DNA of 64,000 nt from Rhodococcus pseudokoreensis (lineage in GTDB: Bacteria; Actinomycetota; Actinomycetes; Mycobacteriales; Mycobacteriaceae). The notes below the pieces were generated by a model. The model had not been told where the DNA came from and searched no databases. It saw only the letters and a program-made list of their open reading frames with translations. Made by a program: the position numbers and the translations under genes. Position 1 is the stretch's first letter, and the number at the start of each line of letters is the position of its first letter. Where the stretch lies: the NCBI RefSeq assembly GCF_017068395.1, contig NZ_CP070619.1:7502001-7566000 (forward strand). The letters are read 5' to 3'. Below are positions 1 through 8,035 of the stretch, piece after piece.

Positions 1-101
1 AAACCAAGGGTCGCAGCCTCGAAGAGTTGGAGGACCGCCTCGGCGCGGGCAATCCCGCCACGTCCGCTGCGGGAAGCGCTGCCGCCGTCGCCACCCACTG
101 A
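1..101 (+). CDS. 3' end of an MFS sugar porter (partial)
   Basis: Only the last 32 codons are inside the window, read in the frame beginning at base 3 and ending at a TGA at 99-101. They begin TKGRSLEELEDRL, which matches the cytoplasmic C-terminal signature (PETKGRSLEE) of the sugar porter family of the major facilitator superfamily. A low-complexity Ala-rich tail follows. The assignment rests on this one motif, so substrate cannot be said. The sugar kinase and inositol genes that follow fit a sugar or polyol substrate, but that is inference. Confidence 0.6.
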   Translation, partial: TKGRSLEELEDRLGAGNPATSAAGSAAAVATH

Positions 102-111
102 TCGCCGGTTC

Positions 112-1116
112 TCACGCACCGGTACCACCGCCTGCGGGTGGGGGTACCGGTGCGTTGCGGTGTGTGCGTCGCCGCCCGTGTAGTTCGTTCAGGTACTCGG
201 CGTCCTGCTGGGCGTGGGAGCGCTCGGTGAGCAGCCGGAGGGTGCGGGAGTTCTGCACGCCTCGGATGTGGTTGTGGGTCAGTTCGATTGCCGCCCCTTC
301 CGGTTCGGTTCGAATGATTTCGCCGCGTGGCGTGGTCCATTCGAGTTGACCCGCACCGGTCTGCCGGACGGTCCAGGAGCCGTCGGTTTTCAGCCGGTGG
401 TGACGCCGGCAGAGGCAGGCGAGATTCGACTCGACCGTCAGACCGCCGTTCTCGGGGCGGTTGCGGTCGAACGGGATCGTGTGGTCGATGTCGTAGAGCC
501 GCGCCGGCACCTGGCAGTTGGGGAAGCGGCAGTTGCCGTCGCGGGCCCTGATCCGGCGGTCGAGAGCTGTCCCCGGTGCGTAGGTCAGTTCGGGTTTGTG
601 GGCGGCGTTCCGGATGTACGTCGTGGGTATGCCGTGAGTGTTCTGAACGCGGCTGATCCCGAGAATGTGGCCACCCGCCTCGCCCGTCGACGCGAGCGTG
701 TGAATGCGCTGGAAGACGCCGTCGGCGGAGAGTGTTCGTGCGGTATCGGCTGGGACGGGGCCATATCCGTCGAGGTGGGCCGGCAGATCGTCGAGCCCGA
801 GGAGCGTCGACGCGTTGACCACTACCTGGACGAGCGGCGCCCGCCGCGTGCCGGCAAGGGCGGCGCGGGCCGGGCACTTTTCCCGCCCGCACAGGCACGA
901 GAGGCGCCCGGTGCCGTCGGAAAGGGCGGTGAGTGCGTCGGCTCGGCGTTGCGGGAGGGTGCGCGGGTCGTGGGCGCAGATGTCGTGGATCGCCATTGAC
1001 CAGCAATTTGTGGCATTCCCAGATCGAGACGTCGCCGGGGACATTCCGCCACGGTGAGCGGGAACTTCAACTGCCCGCAGATCGATGCGCACCTTCCGGA
1101 AACCACGCGAAGTCAT
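112..1116 (-). pseudogene. 5'-truncated DUF222/HNH endonuclease (13E12-type)
   Basis: The 334-residue reading frame ends in a clear HNH nuclease domain: CRFPNC, then DIDHTIPF, then NLACLCRRHHRLKT at about residues 195-245. It is preceded by the conserved end of a DUF222 domain (CAHDPRTLPQRRADAL, about residues 47-62). Members of this family are usually 400-500 residues long with a complete DUF222 domain of 200 or more residues. Here at least 100 residues are missing, and the first 40 residues look unlike the family. A neighbouring frame around 1015-1060 reads RNVPGDVSIW, which would fit the family better, so a frameshift is possible. The upstream gene's stop lies 54 bases away, leaving no space for the rest. 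I read it as an eroded copy. A short functional HNH protein is the alternative. Confidence 0.6.
114..155. terminator. Hairpin between convergent genes
   Basis: The 13-base arms ACGCACCGGTACC (114-126) and GGTACCGGTGCGT (143-155) are perfectly complementary, and the stem may extend inward through CCACC/GGTGG. It sits between the end of the rightward transporter and the last codons of the leftward HNH gene, so it could end transcription from both sides. There is no T-tract, as is common in high-GC actinobacteria. Confidence 0.6.
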
Positions 1117-1170
1117 GCCCGGCGATGCCCAGTTTCGCGCTCGTGAGTGCCGGAGGAGTCCTGAGACTCC

Positions 1171-2154
1171 TCAACCACGCACGGGCGCGGAGCGCCTCGC
1201 GAGGGTGGCGGCCCCGATGCGCTGTGCCGATTCGCCGAGTTGTGTTTCGCGGATGCGGGCGAGGGGGCGGTGTCCGGAACCGGTTGCGAGAGAGGCGTAG
1301 ACGTCCCGAGCGTGGTCGAGGAACAGCGGAGCCGAACCGCTGACTCCGCCGGCGATGACGACGAGGTCGGGGTCGTACACGTCGCCGACCATGGCGAGTC
1401 CGACGCCCAGCCACCGTGCGAACTCTTCCATCGTGCGGATGGCGAGCGGGTCGCCGTCCCGCGCGGCGCTCGCGATCCGGCGGCCGGTGAGCGATCCGGG
1501 ATCGCTCGCCACCTCGCGTGCGAGGATCGTCGAACTCGTGGGGTCGGCGGCGAGAAGTTCGATGGCCGTGTCCACGAGCGCTGTTCCGCTGCAGTACCGT
1601 TCCCAGCACCCGCGCTTGCCGCAGGCGCAGGGCCTGCCACCCGGAACCACCTGCAGGTGGCCGAGTTCGGGGGCGACACCGTGGCTCCCGCGGTAGAGCG
1701 TCCCGTCGATGAGCAGGGCCGCACCGATGCCGGTGCCGATCGCGACCATCACCACATTGCGACCTCCGGCGGCGGCCCCGAACCGGTGCTCCGCCCACGC
1801 CGCCGCGTTCGCGTCGTGTTCGAGGACCACCGGCAGTCCGAGCCGTTCGCTGAGGTCGTTTGCGACCGGCACGTTCTTCCACGGCAGGTGCGGCGCGAAC
1901 CGCACGGTGGTGAGGTCGGGGGTGATGAAACCGGCCACGGCCAGCCCGACGGCCGACACGGGGTGGCGTCCCGCGAGTTCGCGGACGGCACGGTCGAGCG
2001 CGTCCTCGAGGGCCTTCGCCGATTGTGGTGTGGGCGCCTGCACGGAGTCGAGCACCTCGCCGGTGTCGTCGACCACGCAGGCCCGGATACTGGTACCACC
2101 GACGTCGATGCCGACGGTGAGAGCGGAGACAGGCACGGAGGCGACGGTACTCAC
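1171..2154 (-). CDS. ROK-family sugar kinase (glucokinase-like)
   Basis: This 327-residue protein is a cytoplasmic sugar kinase of the ROK family, transferring phosphate from ATP to a hexose or N-acetylhexosamine. The N-terminal ATP-binding loop GIDVGGTSIRACVVDD is at about residues 12-27. The zinc-binding signature CACGKRGCWE lies in mid-protein after ELGHLQVVPGG, the expected ROK order. There is no N-terminal helix-turn-helix, so it is a kinase and not a NagC/XylR repressor. I chose the GTG at 2154 because it overlaps the stop of the upstream dehydrogenase (GTGA), giving translational coupling and the right family length. A longer frame exists but has no recognisable sequence before this start. 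The exact sugar is not determined by the sequence. Confidence 0.85.
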   Translation of the reverse strand: MSTVASVPVSALTVGIDVGGTSIRACVVDDTGEVLDSVQAPTPQSAKALEDALDRAVRELAGRHPVSAVGLAVAGFITPDLTTVRFAPHLPWKNVPVANDLSERLGLPVVLEHDANAAAWAEHRFGAAAGGRNVVMVAIGTGIGAALLIDGTLYRGSHGVAPELGHLQVVPGGRPCACGKRGCWERYCSGTALVDTAIELLAADPTSSTILAREVASDPGSLTGRRIASAARDGDPLAIRTMEEFARWLGVGLAMVGDVYDPDLVVIAGGVSGSAPLFLDHARDVYASLATGSGHRPLARIRETQLGESAQRIGAATLARRSAPVRG

Positions 2155-3539
2155 CGTGCCGAGGCCGTCGCCGCCTCGGGTGCCGCCCGGGAATCCTCCC
2201 AGGCATCGAGCCGGTTGATCGCGGTCCGGGCGACCACCTGTTGTTCCGTGACGGCGAGGTGGCCCCGGGAGCTGCCCAGGAACGACCAGGTCCAGGACAT
2301 GGCGGTCGCGAGCCTGCTCTTGAATCCGACGATGTAGACCAGGTGGATCAGGAGCCACAGCAGCCAGGCAAGCAGCCCGGTCAGCTGGAGGCGGCCGACC
2401 TTCGCGACCGCGTGGAAGCGGGAGATCATCGCCATGCTGCCCTTGTCCGTGTATCGGAACGGGGCGCGTTCGGGCTTGTCGCGGCCCTTCCGGTGGGCGC
2501 GGACCTCAGCGGCTATCAGCTGCGCGGCGTATCGGCCGCCCTGGATCGCAACCTGCGCGACGCCGGGAAGGCCGTCCCGGTTCATCATGTCCCCGACGAC
2601 GAAGACGTTGCTGTGGCCCGGCAGGGTGAGGTCGGGTTCGACGAGGACCCGGCCCGCGCGGTCGGTGCCTGCGCCGGTCTGTTCGGCGAGTTGCCTACCC
2701 AGCGGGCTGGCAGCGACGCCCGCGGACCAGATCTTGCAGGCGGCCTCGATCCGCCGCTCGGCTCCGTCCTGGTCGCGGACGGTGAGTCCGTCGTCGTCGA
2801 CGTCGGTCACCATCGCGCCGAGCTGGATCTCGACCCCGAGATCCTCCAACGTGTCCGCGGCCGCCCGGCGCAGCTTGTCGTCGAACGGCGGGAGCACCGT
2901 GGGCGCCGCGTCGAGCAAGATGATGCGCGCGTCACGGGGATCGATGGTGCGGTACGCGCCGGCGAGAGTGCGGTGCGCGAGCTGGGCGATCTCGCCGGCC
3001 ATCTCGACTCCGGTGGGCCCGGCGCCGACCACGACGAACGTCAACAGTCGCGCCCGCTCGGCGGGATCGGTGCTCACCTCGGCGCTTTCGAAGGCACCCA
3101 GAATGCGGCCACGCAGCTCGAGGGCGTCGTCGATCGTCTTCATTCCAGGAGCGTGCTCGGCGAAATGGTCGTTGCCGAAATAAGATTGGCGGGCACCCGC
3201 AGACACGACGAGACTGTCGTACTCCGTGACCGTCGTGCGGCCCCGGTGCGTGGACGTGACGGTCCGGTCGGCGACGTCGATCTTCTCGACCCCGCCGATA
3301 AGGACGGACGCGTTCTGCTGGTCTTCGAGGACCAGCCGGGTCGCGGGTGCGATCTCGCCCTCCGACAGGATTCCCGTCGCCACCTGGTACAGCAACGGCT
3401 GGAACAGGTGATGCGTCGTGCGATCGATCAGAGTGACATCGACGTCCGTCCGTTTCAGGGCCTTGGTGGCGAAGAGGCCGCCGAATCCCGATCCGATGAC
3501 CACGACCCGATGACGGCGGGCGAGAGAGGTGTCGCTCAT
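2151..3539 (-). CDS. ndh: Type II NADH dehydrogenase (NDH-2)
   Basis: The 462-residue flavoprotein oxidises NADH and passes electrons to the quinone pool without pumping protons. The FAD-binding Rossmann motif VVVIGSGFGGLFATKAL is at residues 12-28, followed by the NDH-2 hallmark HHLFQPLLYQVATG. The second nucleotide fold FVVVGAGPTGVEMAGEIA is near residue 170, and GDMMN of the flavin site comes later. A hydrophobic segment near the C-terminus (LLAWLLWLLIHLVYIVGF) is the usual membrane-association region. It lies downstream of the inositol operon, separated by a hairpin, and overlaps the start of the ROK kinase gene by four bases. A role in reoxidising NADH made during sugar catabolism is plausible but not shown. 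Confidence 0.9.
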   Translation of the reverse strand: MSDTSLARRHRVVVIGSGFGGLFATKALKRTDVDVTLIDRTTHHLFQPLLYQVATGILSEGEIAPATRLVLEDQQNASVLIGGVEKIDVADRTVTSTHRGRTTVTEYDSLVVSAGARQSYFGNDHFAEHAPGMKTIDDALELRGRILGAFESAEVSTDPAERARLLTFVVVGAGPTGVEMAGEIAQLAHRTLAGAYRTIDPRDARIILLDAAPTVLPPFDDKLRRAAADTLEDLGVEIQLGAMVTDVDDDGLTVRDQDGAERRIEAACKIWSAGVAASPLGRQLAEQTGAGTDRAGRVLVEPDLTLPGHSNVFVVGDMMNRDGLPGVAQVAIQGGRYAAQLIAAEVRAHRKGRDKPERAPFRYTDKGSMAMISRFHAVAKVGRLQLTGLLAWLLWLLIHLVYIVGFKSRLATAMSWTWSFLGSSRGHLAVTEQQVVARTAINRLDAWEDSRAAPEAATASAR

Positions 3540-3564
3540 GAAGTTCCTTTCGATCGAACGGACG

Positions 3565-3594
3565 CCGCGCCGGACCGCGGACGGTCCGGCGCGG
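3565..3594 (-). terminator. Hairpin after the inositol operon
   Basis: Perfect 12-base arms CCGCGCCGGACC (3565-3576) and GGTCCGGCGCGG (3583-3594) with a 6-base loop lie between mmsA and ndh. It probably ends or attenuates transcription of the leftward iol operon. No U-tract follows, so partial read-through into ndh is possible. Confidence 0.6.
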
Positions 3595-3605
3595 AGAACC
3601 AGTAC

Positions 3606-5111
3606 TTACGCGTTCTGGGGGAATCCGAGGTTGAGGCCGCCGTGGCTGGGGTCGAGCCAGCGGGTGGTGACGACTTTGCCGCGGGTGAAGAAGTGGACGC
3701 CTTCGGCGCCGTGGGCGTGGGTGTCGCCGAACAGGGAGTTCTTCCAGCCGCCGAAGCTGTAGTAGGCCATCGGGACGGGGATGGGGACGTTGATGCCGAC
3801 CATGCCGACCTCGACCTCGTTCTGGAATCGGCGTGCGGCGCCGCCGTCGTTGGTGAAGATGGCGGTGCCGTTGCCGAACTGGCTGGAGTTGACCAGTTCG
3901 AGGGCTTCGTCGTAGGAGTCGACGCGGATGACGGACAGGACGGGTCCGAAGATCTCGTCGGTGTAGACGCTCATGTCGGTGGTGACGTGGTCGATGAGGG
4001 TGGGTCCGAGCCAGAATCCGTCCGCGCCGCCGTCGGGTTGAACGGTGCGGCCGTCCACGACGATGGTGGCGCCGTCGTTCTCGCCGGCGTCGATGTAGGA
4101 GGCGACCTTGTCGCGGTGCACCTTGGTCACCAGCGGTCCCATGTCGGAGTCGCGGATGCCGTCGCCGATCTTGAGCGTGTTGGTGCGTTCGGTGATCTTC
4201 GCGACCAACTCGTCGGCGATGTCCCCGACCGCGACCAGCGCGGAGATGGCCATGCAGCGTTCACCGGCGGAGCCGAAACCGGCGTTGACCATGGCGTCGG
4301 CCGCCAGATCCAGGTCGGCGTCCGGCAGCACGATGGCGTGGTTCTTCGCGCCACCCAATGCCTGGACGCGTTTGCCGTGGGCGGTACCGGTGGCGTACAC
4401 GTACTGCGCGATGGGGGTGGATCCCACGAAGCTGATGGCCTTGATCGCGGGGTTGGTGAGGAGTTCGTCGACGGAGGTCTTGTCACCCTGCAGGACGTTG
4501 AACACCCCCGCGGGCAGACCTGCCTCGGCCCAGAGTTCGGCCATCCAGATGGCGGCGGTCGGGTCCTTCTCCGACGGCTTCAACACCACCGTGTTGCCGG
4601 CGGCGATCGCGATGGGGAAGAACCACATCGGGACCATGGCGGGGAAGTTGAAGGGGGAGATGATGCCGACGGGGCCGACGGGCTGGCGGATCGAGGAGAC
4701 GTCGACGTTCGTCGACGCGTTCTCGGTCATGCCGCCCTTGAGCAGGTGCGCGATGCCGCAGGCGAATTCGACGACCTCCTGACCGCGGGACACCTCACCC
4801 AATGCGTCGGAGACGACCTTGCCGTGCTCGGAGGTGATGATCTCGGCGAGCTCGCCCTTGCGCTCGTTGAGCAGTTCCCGGAACTTGAAGATGATCTGCG
4901 TCCGCTTGGCGAGGGAAGTGTCACGCCAGGCGGGGAAGGCGGCGGCGGCCGAGTCGATGACCGCGCGGGCGTCCTCGACACTGGCCAACGCGACCTCACC
5001 GGTGACGGCACCGGTCGCGGGGTTCGTGACCGGTGCGGTGTTACCGCTGGTGCCGGCGAAGGTCTTGCCGTCGGACCAGTGTGCGATCTCGCGAGTGATG
5101 TTGGTGCTCAT
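3606..5111 (-). CDS. mmsA: Methylmalonate-semialdehyde dehydrogenase (CoA-acylating)
   Basis: The enzyme converts malonate semialdehyde (from inositol) or methylmalonate semialdehyde (from valine) to acetyl-CoA or propionyl-CoA using NAD+ and CoA. The 501-residue protein has the aldehyde dehydrogenase fold: SPFNFPAMVPMWF near residue 150, the glycine-rich loop FVGSTPIAQYVY, and the catalytic cysteine in GSAGERCMAIS. As in the CoA-acylating subfamily, the usual general-base glutamate region is replaced by GAKNHAIVLPDADLD. I start at the ATG at 5111, preceded by AAAGGAC at good spacing. An in-frame upstream ATG at 5126 lacks this. As last gene of the iol operon it fills the IolA role. Confidence 0.9.
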   Translation of the reverse strand: MSTNITREIAHWSDGKTFAGTSGNTAPVTNPATGAVTGEVALASVEDARAVIDSAAAAFPAWRDTSLAKRTQIIFKFRELLNERKGELAEIITSEHGKVVSDALGEVSRGQEVVEFACGIAHLLKGGMTENASTNVDVSSIRQPVGPVGIISPFNFPAMVPMWFFPIAIAAGNTVVLKPSEKDPTAAIWMAELWAEAGLPAGVFNVLQGDKTSVDELLTNPAIKAISFVGSTPIAQYVYATGTAHGKRVQALGGAKNHAIVLPDADLDLAADAMVNAGFGSAGERCMAISALVAVGDIADELVAKITERTNTLKIGDGIRDSDMGPLVTKVHRDKVASYIDAGENDGATIVVDGRTVQPDGGADGFWLGPTLIDHVTTDMSVYTDEIFGPVLSVIRVDSYDEALELVNSSQFGNGTAIFTNDGGAARRFQNEVEVGMVGINVPIPVPMAYYSFGGWKNSLFGDTHAHGAEGVHFFTRGKVVTTRWLDPSHGGLNLGFPQNA

Positions 5112-5122
5112 GTGTTGTCCTT

Positions 5123-5995
5123 TCACCGCGTGCGCGCGATGTAATCCTTCATGGTCTTCAGTTGGTAGCGGGAGACGTCGTGGGCGTTCTCGTCCTCGGC
5201 GAAAACGCTGGACACCATCACCGTGTCGGGCTTGTCGTAGAAGCCGAGTTCGCCGAGACCGCCGAAGAATTCGTCCCAGTCGAGGTCGCCGTCACCGATC
5301 TTGAGGTGCTGGTGGACGCGCACCGGGTTGCCGGGCGGGTTGGTGATGTACCGCAAGCCGTGGGAACGGTGGTGATCCATAGTGTCCGCGACGTGCACGA
5401 GTCGCAGCATGTCGCCGGCCGCGCGCATGATCTCGAGCATCCCGGCACCCATGTGGTACGAGTGGCACGCGACGAACACCAAACCGAAGTTCTTGGAGTT
5501 GATGCCGCGGATCATGCGGATGGCGTCCAGACCGTTCTCGACGAAGTCGTCGGGGTGCGGGTCGATGCGAACGTCGATGCCTTCACGCTCGATGATGGGG
5601 ACGAGTTCCTCCATCGACCGGTAGAAGGCGCGCTCCGATTCCTCGGCCTTCTCCGGGCGACCGCTGAACTCGGTGTTCATCACGTTCACACCGAGGTCGA
5701 CGGTGATCTGGATGGCGCGCTTCCAGTACCGCACCGCCGCCTCGCGGGCGTCTTCGTCGGGGCCGGACCACCGCAGGACCGGCAACACGGAGGCGATCCC
5801 GACGCCCGCGTCGCTGCAGGCCTTGCGGAACTGCCGGACCAACTCGTCGTCGGCCTTCGGGTGGTTGAAGAACGGGATCATGTCGCGGTGCGGAGTGAGC
5901 TGCAGGTGCTCGAAGCCGAGTTCCGCGACCACGGACGGCAATTCGAGAAGCGAGTAGTCGTGGTGGAACGGGGTGGGGTCGAGTGCAATCTTCAT
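5123..5995 (-). CDS. iolH: IolH-like sugar phosphate isomerase/epimerase
   Basis: This 290-residue protein belongs to the xylose-isomerase-like TIM-barrel family (AP endonuclease 2 fold). Its length and N-terminus (MKIALDPTPFHHDYSLLEL) resemble IolH of inositol clusters, whose exact reaction is not firmly established. Conserved barrel residues include the acidic/histidine metal-binding pattern: NTEFSG, RIDPHPDDF, FVACHSYHMG, and HVADTMDHHRS. It begins 5 bases after the end of iolG and ends 11 bases before the start of mmsA, so it is certainly co-transcribed. It could alternatively serve as an inosose isomerase (IolI role). Confidence 0.75.
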   Translation of the reverse strand: MKIALDPTPFHHDYSLLELPSVVAELGFEHLQLTPHRDMIPFFNHPKADDELVRQFRKACSDAGVGIASVLPVLRWSGPDEDAREAAVRYWKRAIQITVDLGVNVMNTEFSGRPEKAEESERAFYRSMEELVPIIEREGIDVRIDPHPDDFVENGLDAIRMIRGINSKNFGLVFVACHSYHMGAGMLEIMRAAGDMLRLVHVADTMDHHRSHGLRYITNPPGNPVRVHQHLKIGDGDLDWDEFFGGLGELGFYDKPDTVMVSSVFAEDENAHDVSRYQLKTMKDYIARTR

Positions 5996-6000
5996 CGTGA

Positions 6001-7068
6001 TCAGGCCCCCGGAACGGACGAGCGGTCGACCATCTCGACGGTGACGCGCTCACCCGTCTCCAGTGACTTCACGCCGGCCGCGCACACCGCGGCGGCGGCG
6101 TAGCCGTCCCACGCACCGGGGCCGTCGACGTAGTTGCCGGTTTCCGCGCCCGTGCGGACGGCGTTCACCCACCGCTGGATCTCGACGTCGTACGCCTGGC
6201 CGAAGCGTTCCTTGAACGACGGGGTGATCTCTCCGCCGTACATGCCTGCACCGGAGCGGCCGGTTCCCGCGCCGGTGCCGTACTTGCGGACCAGTCCGAC
6301 GTCGAGGCCGATGAACGCCGATCCCTTCTCGGCGACGATCTCGGTGCGCACCTCGTAGGCGACACCGGTGGTCACGAACAGTTCGACGTCGATGTGACGA
6401 CCGGACTCGGTGCTGAAGAACGCGATCTGCGGGTCCTGAAGTCCCTCGGGCGCACCGGGGTTCGCGGCGGGCTTGAGGACATGGACCGAGGTGATCTCCT
6501 CGTCGAACAGGAAGCGGGTGACGTCGACCTCGTGGACCAGCGAGTCCTTGACGATCATCGAGCTGTCGAAGCTCGGCGGCACCACCGGGTTGCGGTGCAC
6601 GCAGTGGGCGAGGAGCACCCGCCCGAACACGTCGTCGTCGATGAGGGCCTTCAGCTGCTCGTACTCGTGGTCGAAGCGCCGCATGAAGCCGACCTGGATC
6701 AGTTTCTTGCCGAGTTCGGCTTCGGCCTTGACGATCTCGAGGGACGTGGCGACGTCGGTGGTCAGCGGCTTCTCGCACATCACCGGCTTGCCGTGCTCGA
6801 GGCAGGCCAGGAGCTGCTTCTCGTGTGTCGGGCCGGGGGTGGCCAGGACGACCGCGTCGACGCCGGGGTCGGCGATCGCGTCGAGCGGGTCGTTGACAAC
6901 GCGGCAACCGGGGATGCCGGCGGCGATCTCCTCGGCCTTCTCGGTGAAGTAGTCGTTGACGACGGCGACGGTCGCACCCTTGATGCGGTCGGTGATCCGC
7001 GCGACGTGGTCGGCGCCCATCATTCCGACACCCAGGACGGCGATGCGCAGGTCGTTGCTCTCGGACAT
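6001..7068 (-). CDS. iolG: myo-Inositol 2-dehydrogenase (Gfo/Idh/MocA family)
   Basis: The enzyme oxidises myo-inositol to 2-keto-myo-inositol (scyllo-inosose) with NAD+, the first step of inositol breakdown. The 355-residue protein has an N-terminal Rossmann fold (IAVLGVGMMGADHVARI, residues 8-24). The family's conserved CEKPLTTD follows near residue 98, whose lysine is catalytic, and HEVDVTRFL holds the substrate-site aspartate and histidine region. Length agrees with bacterial IolG proteins. It lies between the iolE-like and iolH genes in the iol operon. Other Gfo/Idh members act on other sugars, but the surrounding genes make inositol the best call. Confidence 0.85.
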   Translation of the reverse strand: MSESNDLRIAVLGVGMMGADHVARITDRIKGATVAVVNDYFTEKAEEIAAGIPGCRVVNDPLDAIADPGVDAVVLATPGPTHEKQLLACLEHGKPVMCEKPLTTDVATSLEIVKAEAELGKKLIQVGFMRRFDHEYEQLKALIDDDVFGRVLLAHCVHRNPVVPPSFDSSMIVKDSLVHEVDVTRFLFDEEITSVHVLKPAANPGAPEGLQDPQIAFFSTESGRHIDVELFVTTGVAYEVRTEIVAEKGSAFIGLDVGLVRKYGTGAGTGRSGAGMYGGEITPSFKERFGQAYDVEIQRWVNAVRTGAETGNYVDGPGAWDGYAAAAVCAAGVKSLETGERVTVEMVDRSSVPGA

Positions 7069-7094
7069 AGCTGACTAGCTCCTGACGTGGTCGG

Positions 7095-8000
7095 TTAGAC
7101 GAACTTGACGGACGGGATCCCGCAGGATCCCAGGTACTTACGGGTGCGCTGGGCGATCGGGAGCGGCACGTCCACGGCGCAGGGGTAGAGATCCTGCTCG
7201 ACGATCGCGAACACGTCGATGTCGAGCTTCTCGATCGCGGCGAGCAGCGGCGGCAGGTCGGGGATGCCGAGCGGGGGCTCGATCATCGCGCCGAGCTTGA
7301 CGGCTTCGCCGAACGGCAGGTCCTCGGCCTCGACCTTGGCGCGGACCTCGGGATCGACCTGCTTGAGGTGCAGGTAGCCGATCCGTTCGGGGGCCCGCTC
7401 GATGATCGCGAGGTTGTCGCCGCCGCAGTAGCTGATGTGGCCGGTGTCGAGGCAGAGGTTCACGAATTCGCTGTCGGTGCCGTCGAGGAAGCGGTACACG
7501 TTCTCCTCGGTGTCGACGTGGCTGTCGGCGTGCGGGTGGTACTGCGCCTTCACGCCGTACTGCTCGAACATCTTCTTGCCCAGCTCGTTCATGCCGCCGG
7601 TCTTCTTCTTCCACTGCTCCGCGGTGAGGTTGCGGTCCTCGAGCACCTCGCCGGTGCCCGGGTCGCGCCACATCTCCGGGATCACGACCACGTGTTTGCC
7701 GCCGACGGCGGCGGTCAGCTTCGCGACGTCCTCGATCTGGGTCCATACGGCATCCCAGGAATCGTCCTGGTGCAGGTGCTCGAAGACGGTGCCTGCCGAC
7801 AGCTTCAGATTGTGGGTGGCGAGTTCGTCGCGGAGTTGCTGCGGGTCGGTGGGCAGGTAGCCGTACGGCCCCAGCTCGATCCACTCGTAACCGGATGCGG
7901 ACACTTCGTCGAGGAACCGGCCGTACGGGGTCTGCTGCGGGTCTTCCGGGAACCACACGCCCCAGGAGTCGGGGGCCGATCCGACGCGAATGACGCTCAT
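7095..8000 (-). CDS. iolE: IolE-like inosose dehydratase (TIM-barrel)
   Basis: The predicted role is dehydration of 2-keto-myo-inositol to the diketone (trihydroxycyclohexane-1,2-dione) that IolD cleaves. The 301-residue protein shows the isomerase-like TIM barrel seen in IolE/IolI: GSAPDSWGVWFPED at the start, IELGPYGYLPTDP, YHPHADSHVDT, LCLDTGHISYCGGDN and HLKQVDPEV, which carry the acidic and histidine metal ligands. The start is the ATG at 8000, with AAAGGA about 8 bases upstream. It sits 35 bases after iolD. The similarity within this fold does not separate IolE from IolI with certainty. Position next to iolD and iolG favours dehydratase. Confidence 0.75.
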   Translation of the reverse strand: MSVIRVGSAPDSWGVWFPEDPQQTPYGRFLDEVSASGYEWIELGPYGYLPTDPQQLRDELATHNLKLSAGTVFEHLHQDDSWDAVWTQIEDVAKLTAAVGGKHVVVIPEMWRDPGTGEVLEDRNLTAEQWKKKTGGMNELGKKMFEQYGVKAQYHPHADSHVDTEENVYRFLDGTDSEFVNLCLDTGHISYCGGDNLAIIERAPERIGYLHLKQVDPEVRAKVEAEDLPFGEAVKLGAMIEPPLGIPDLPPLLAAIEKLDIDVFAIVEQDLYPCAVDVPLPIAQRTRKYLGSCGIPSVKFV

Positions 8001-8035
8001 CGGGAAATCCTTTCGAAAGTTCTGCTGGGGGCGGG

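Noticed and set aside
2241..5144. Very long open frame on the plus strand opposite ndh and mmsA
   Set aside because: It is antisense to two clear enzymes, its translation is rich in Arg/Gly/Val/Asp without any domain, and such shadows arise from high third-position GC in the real genes.
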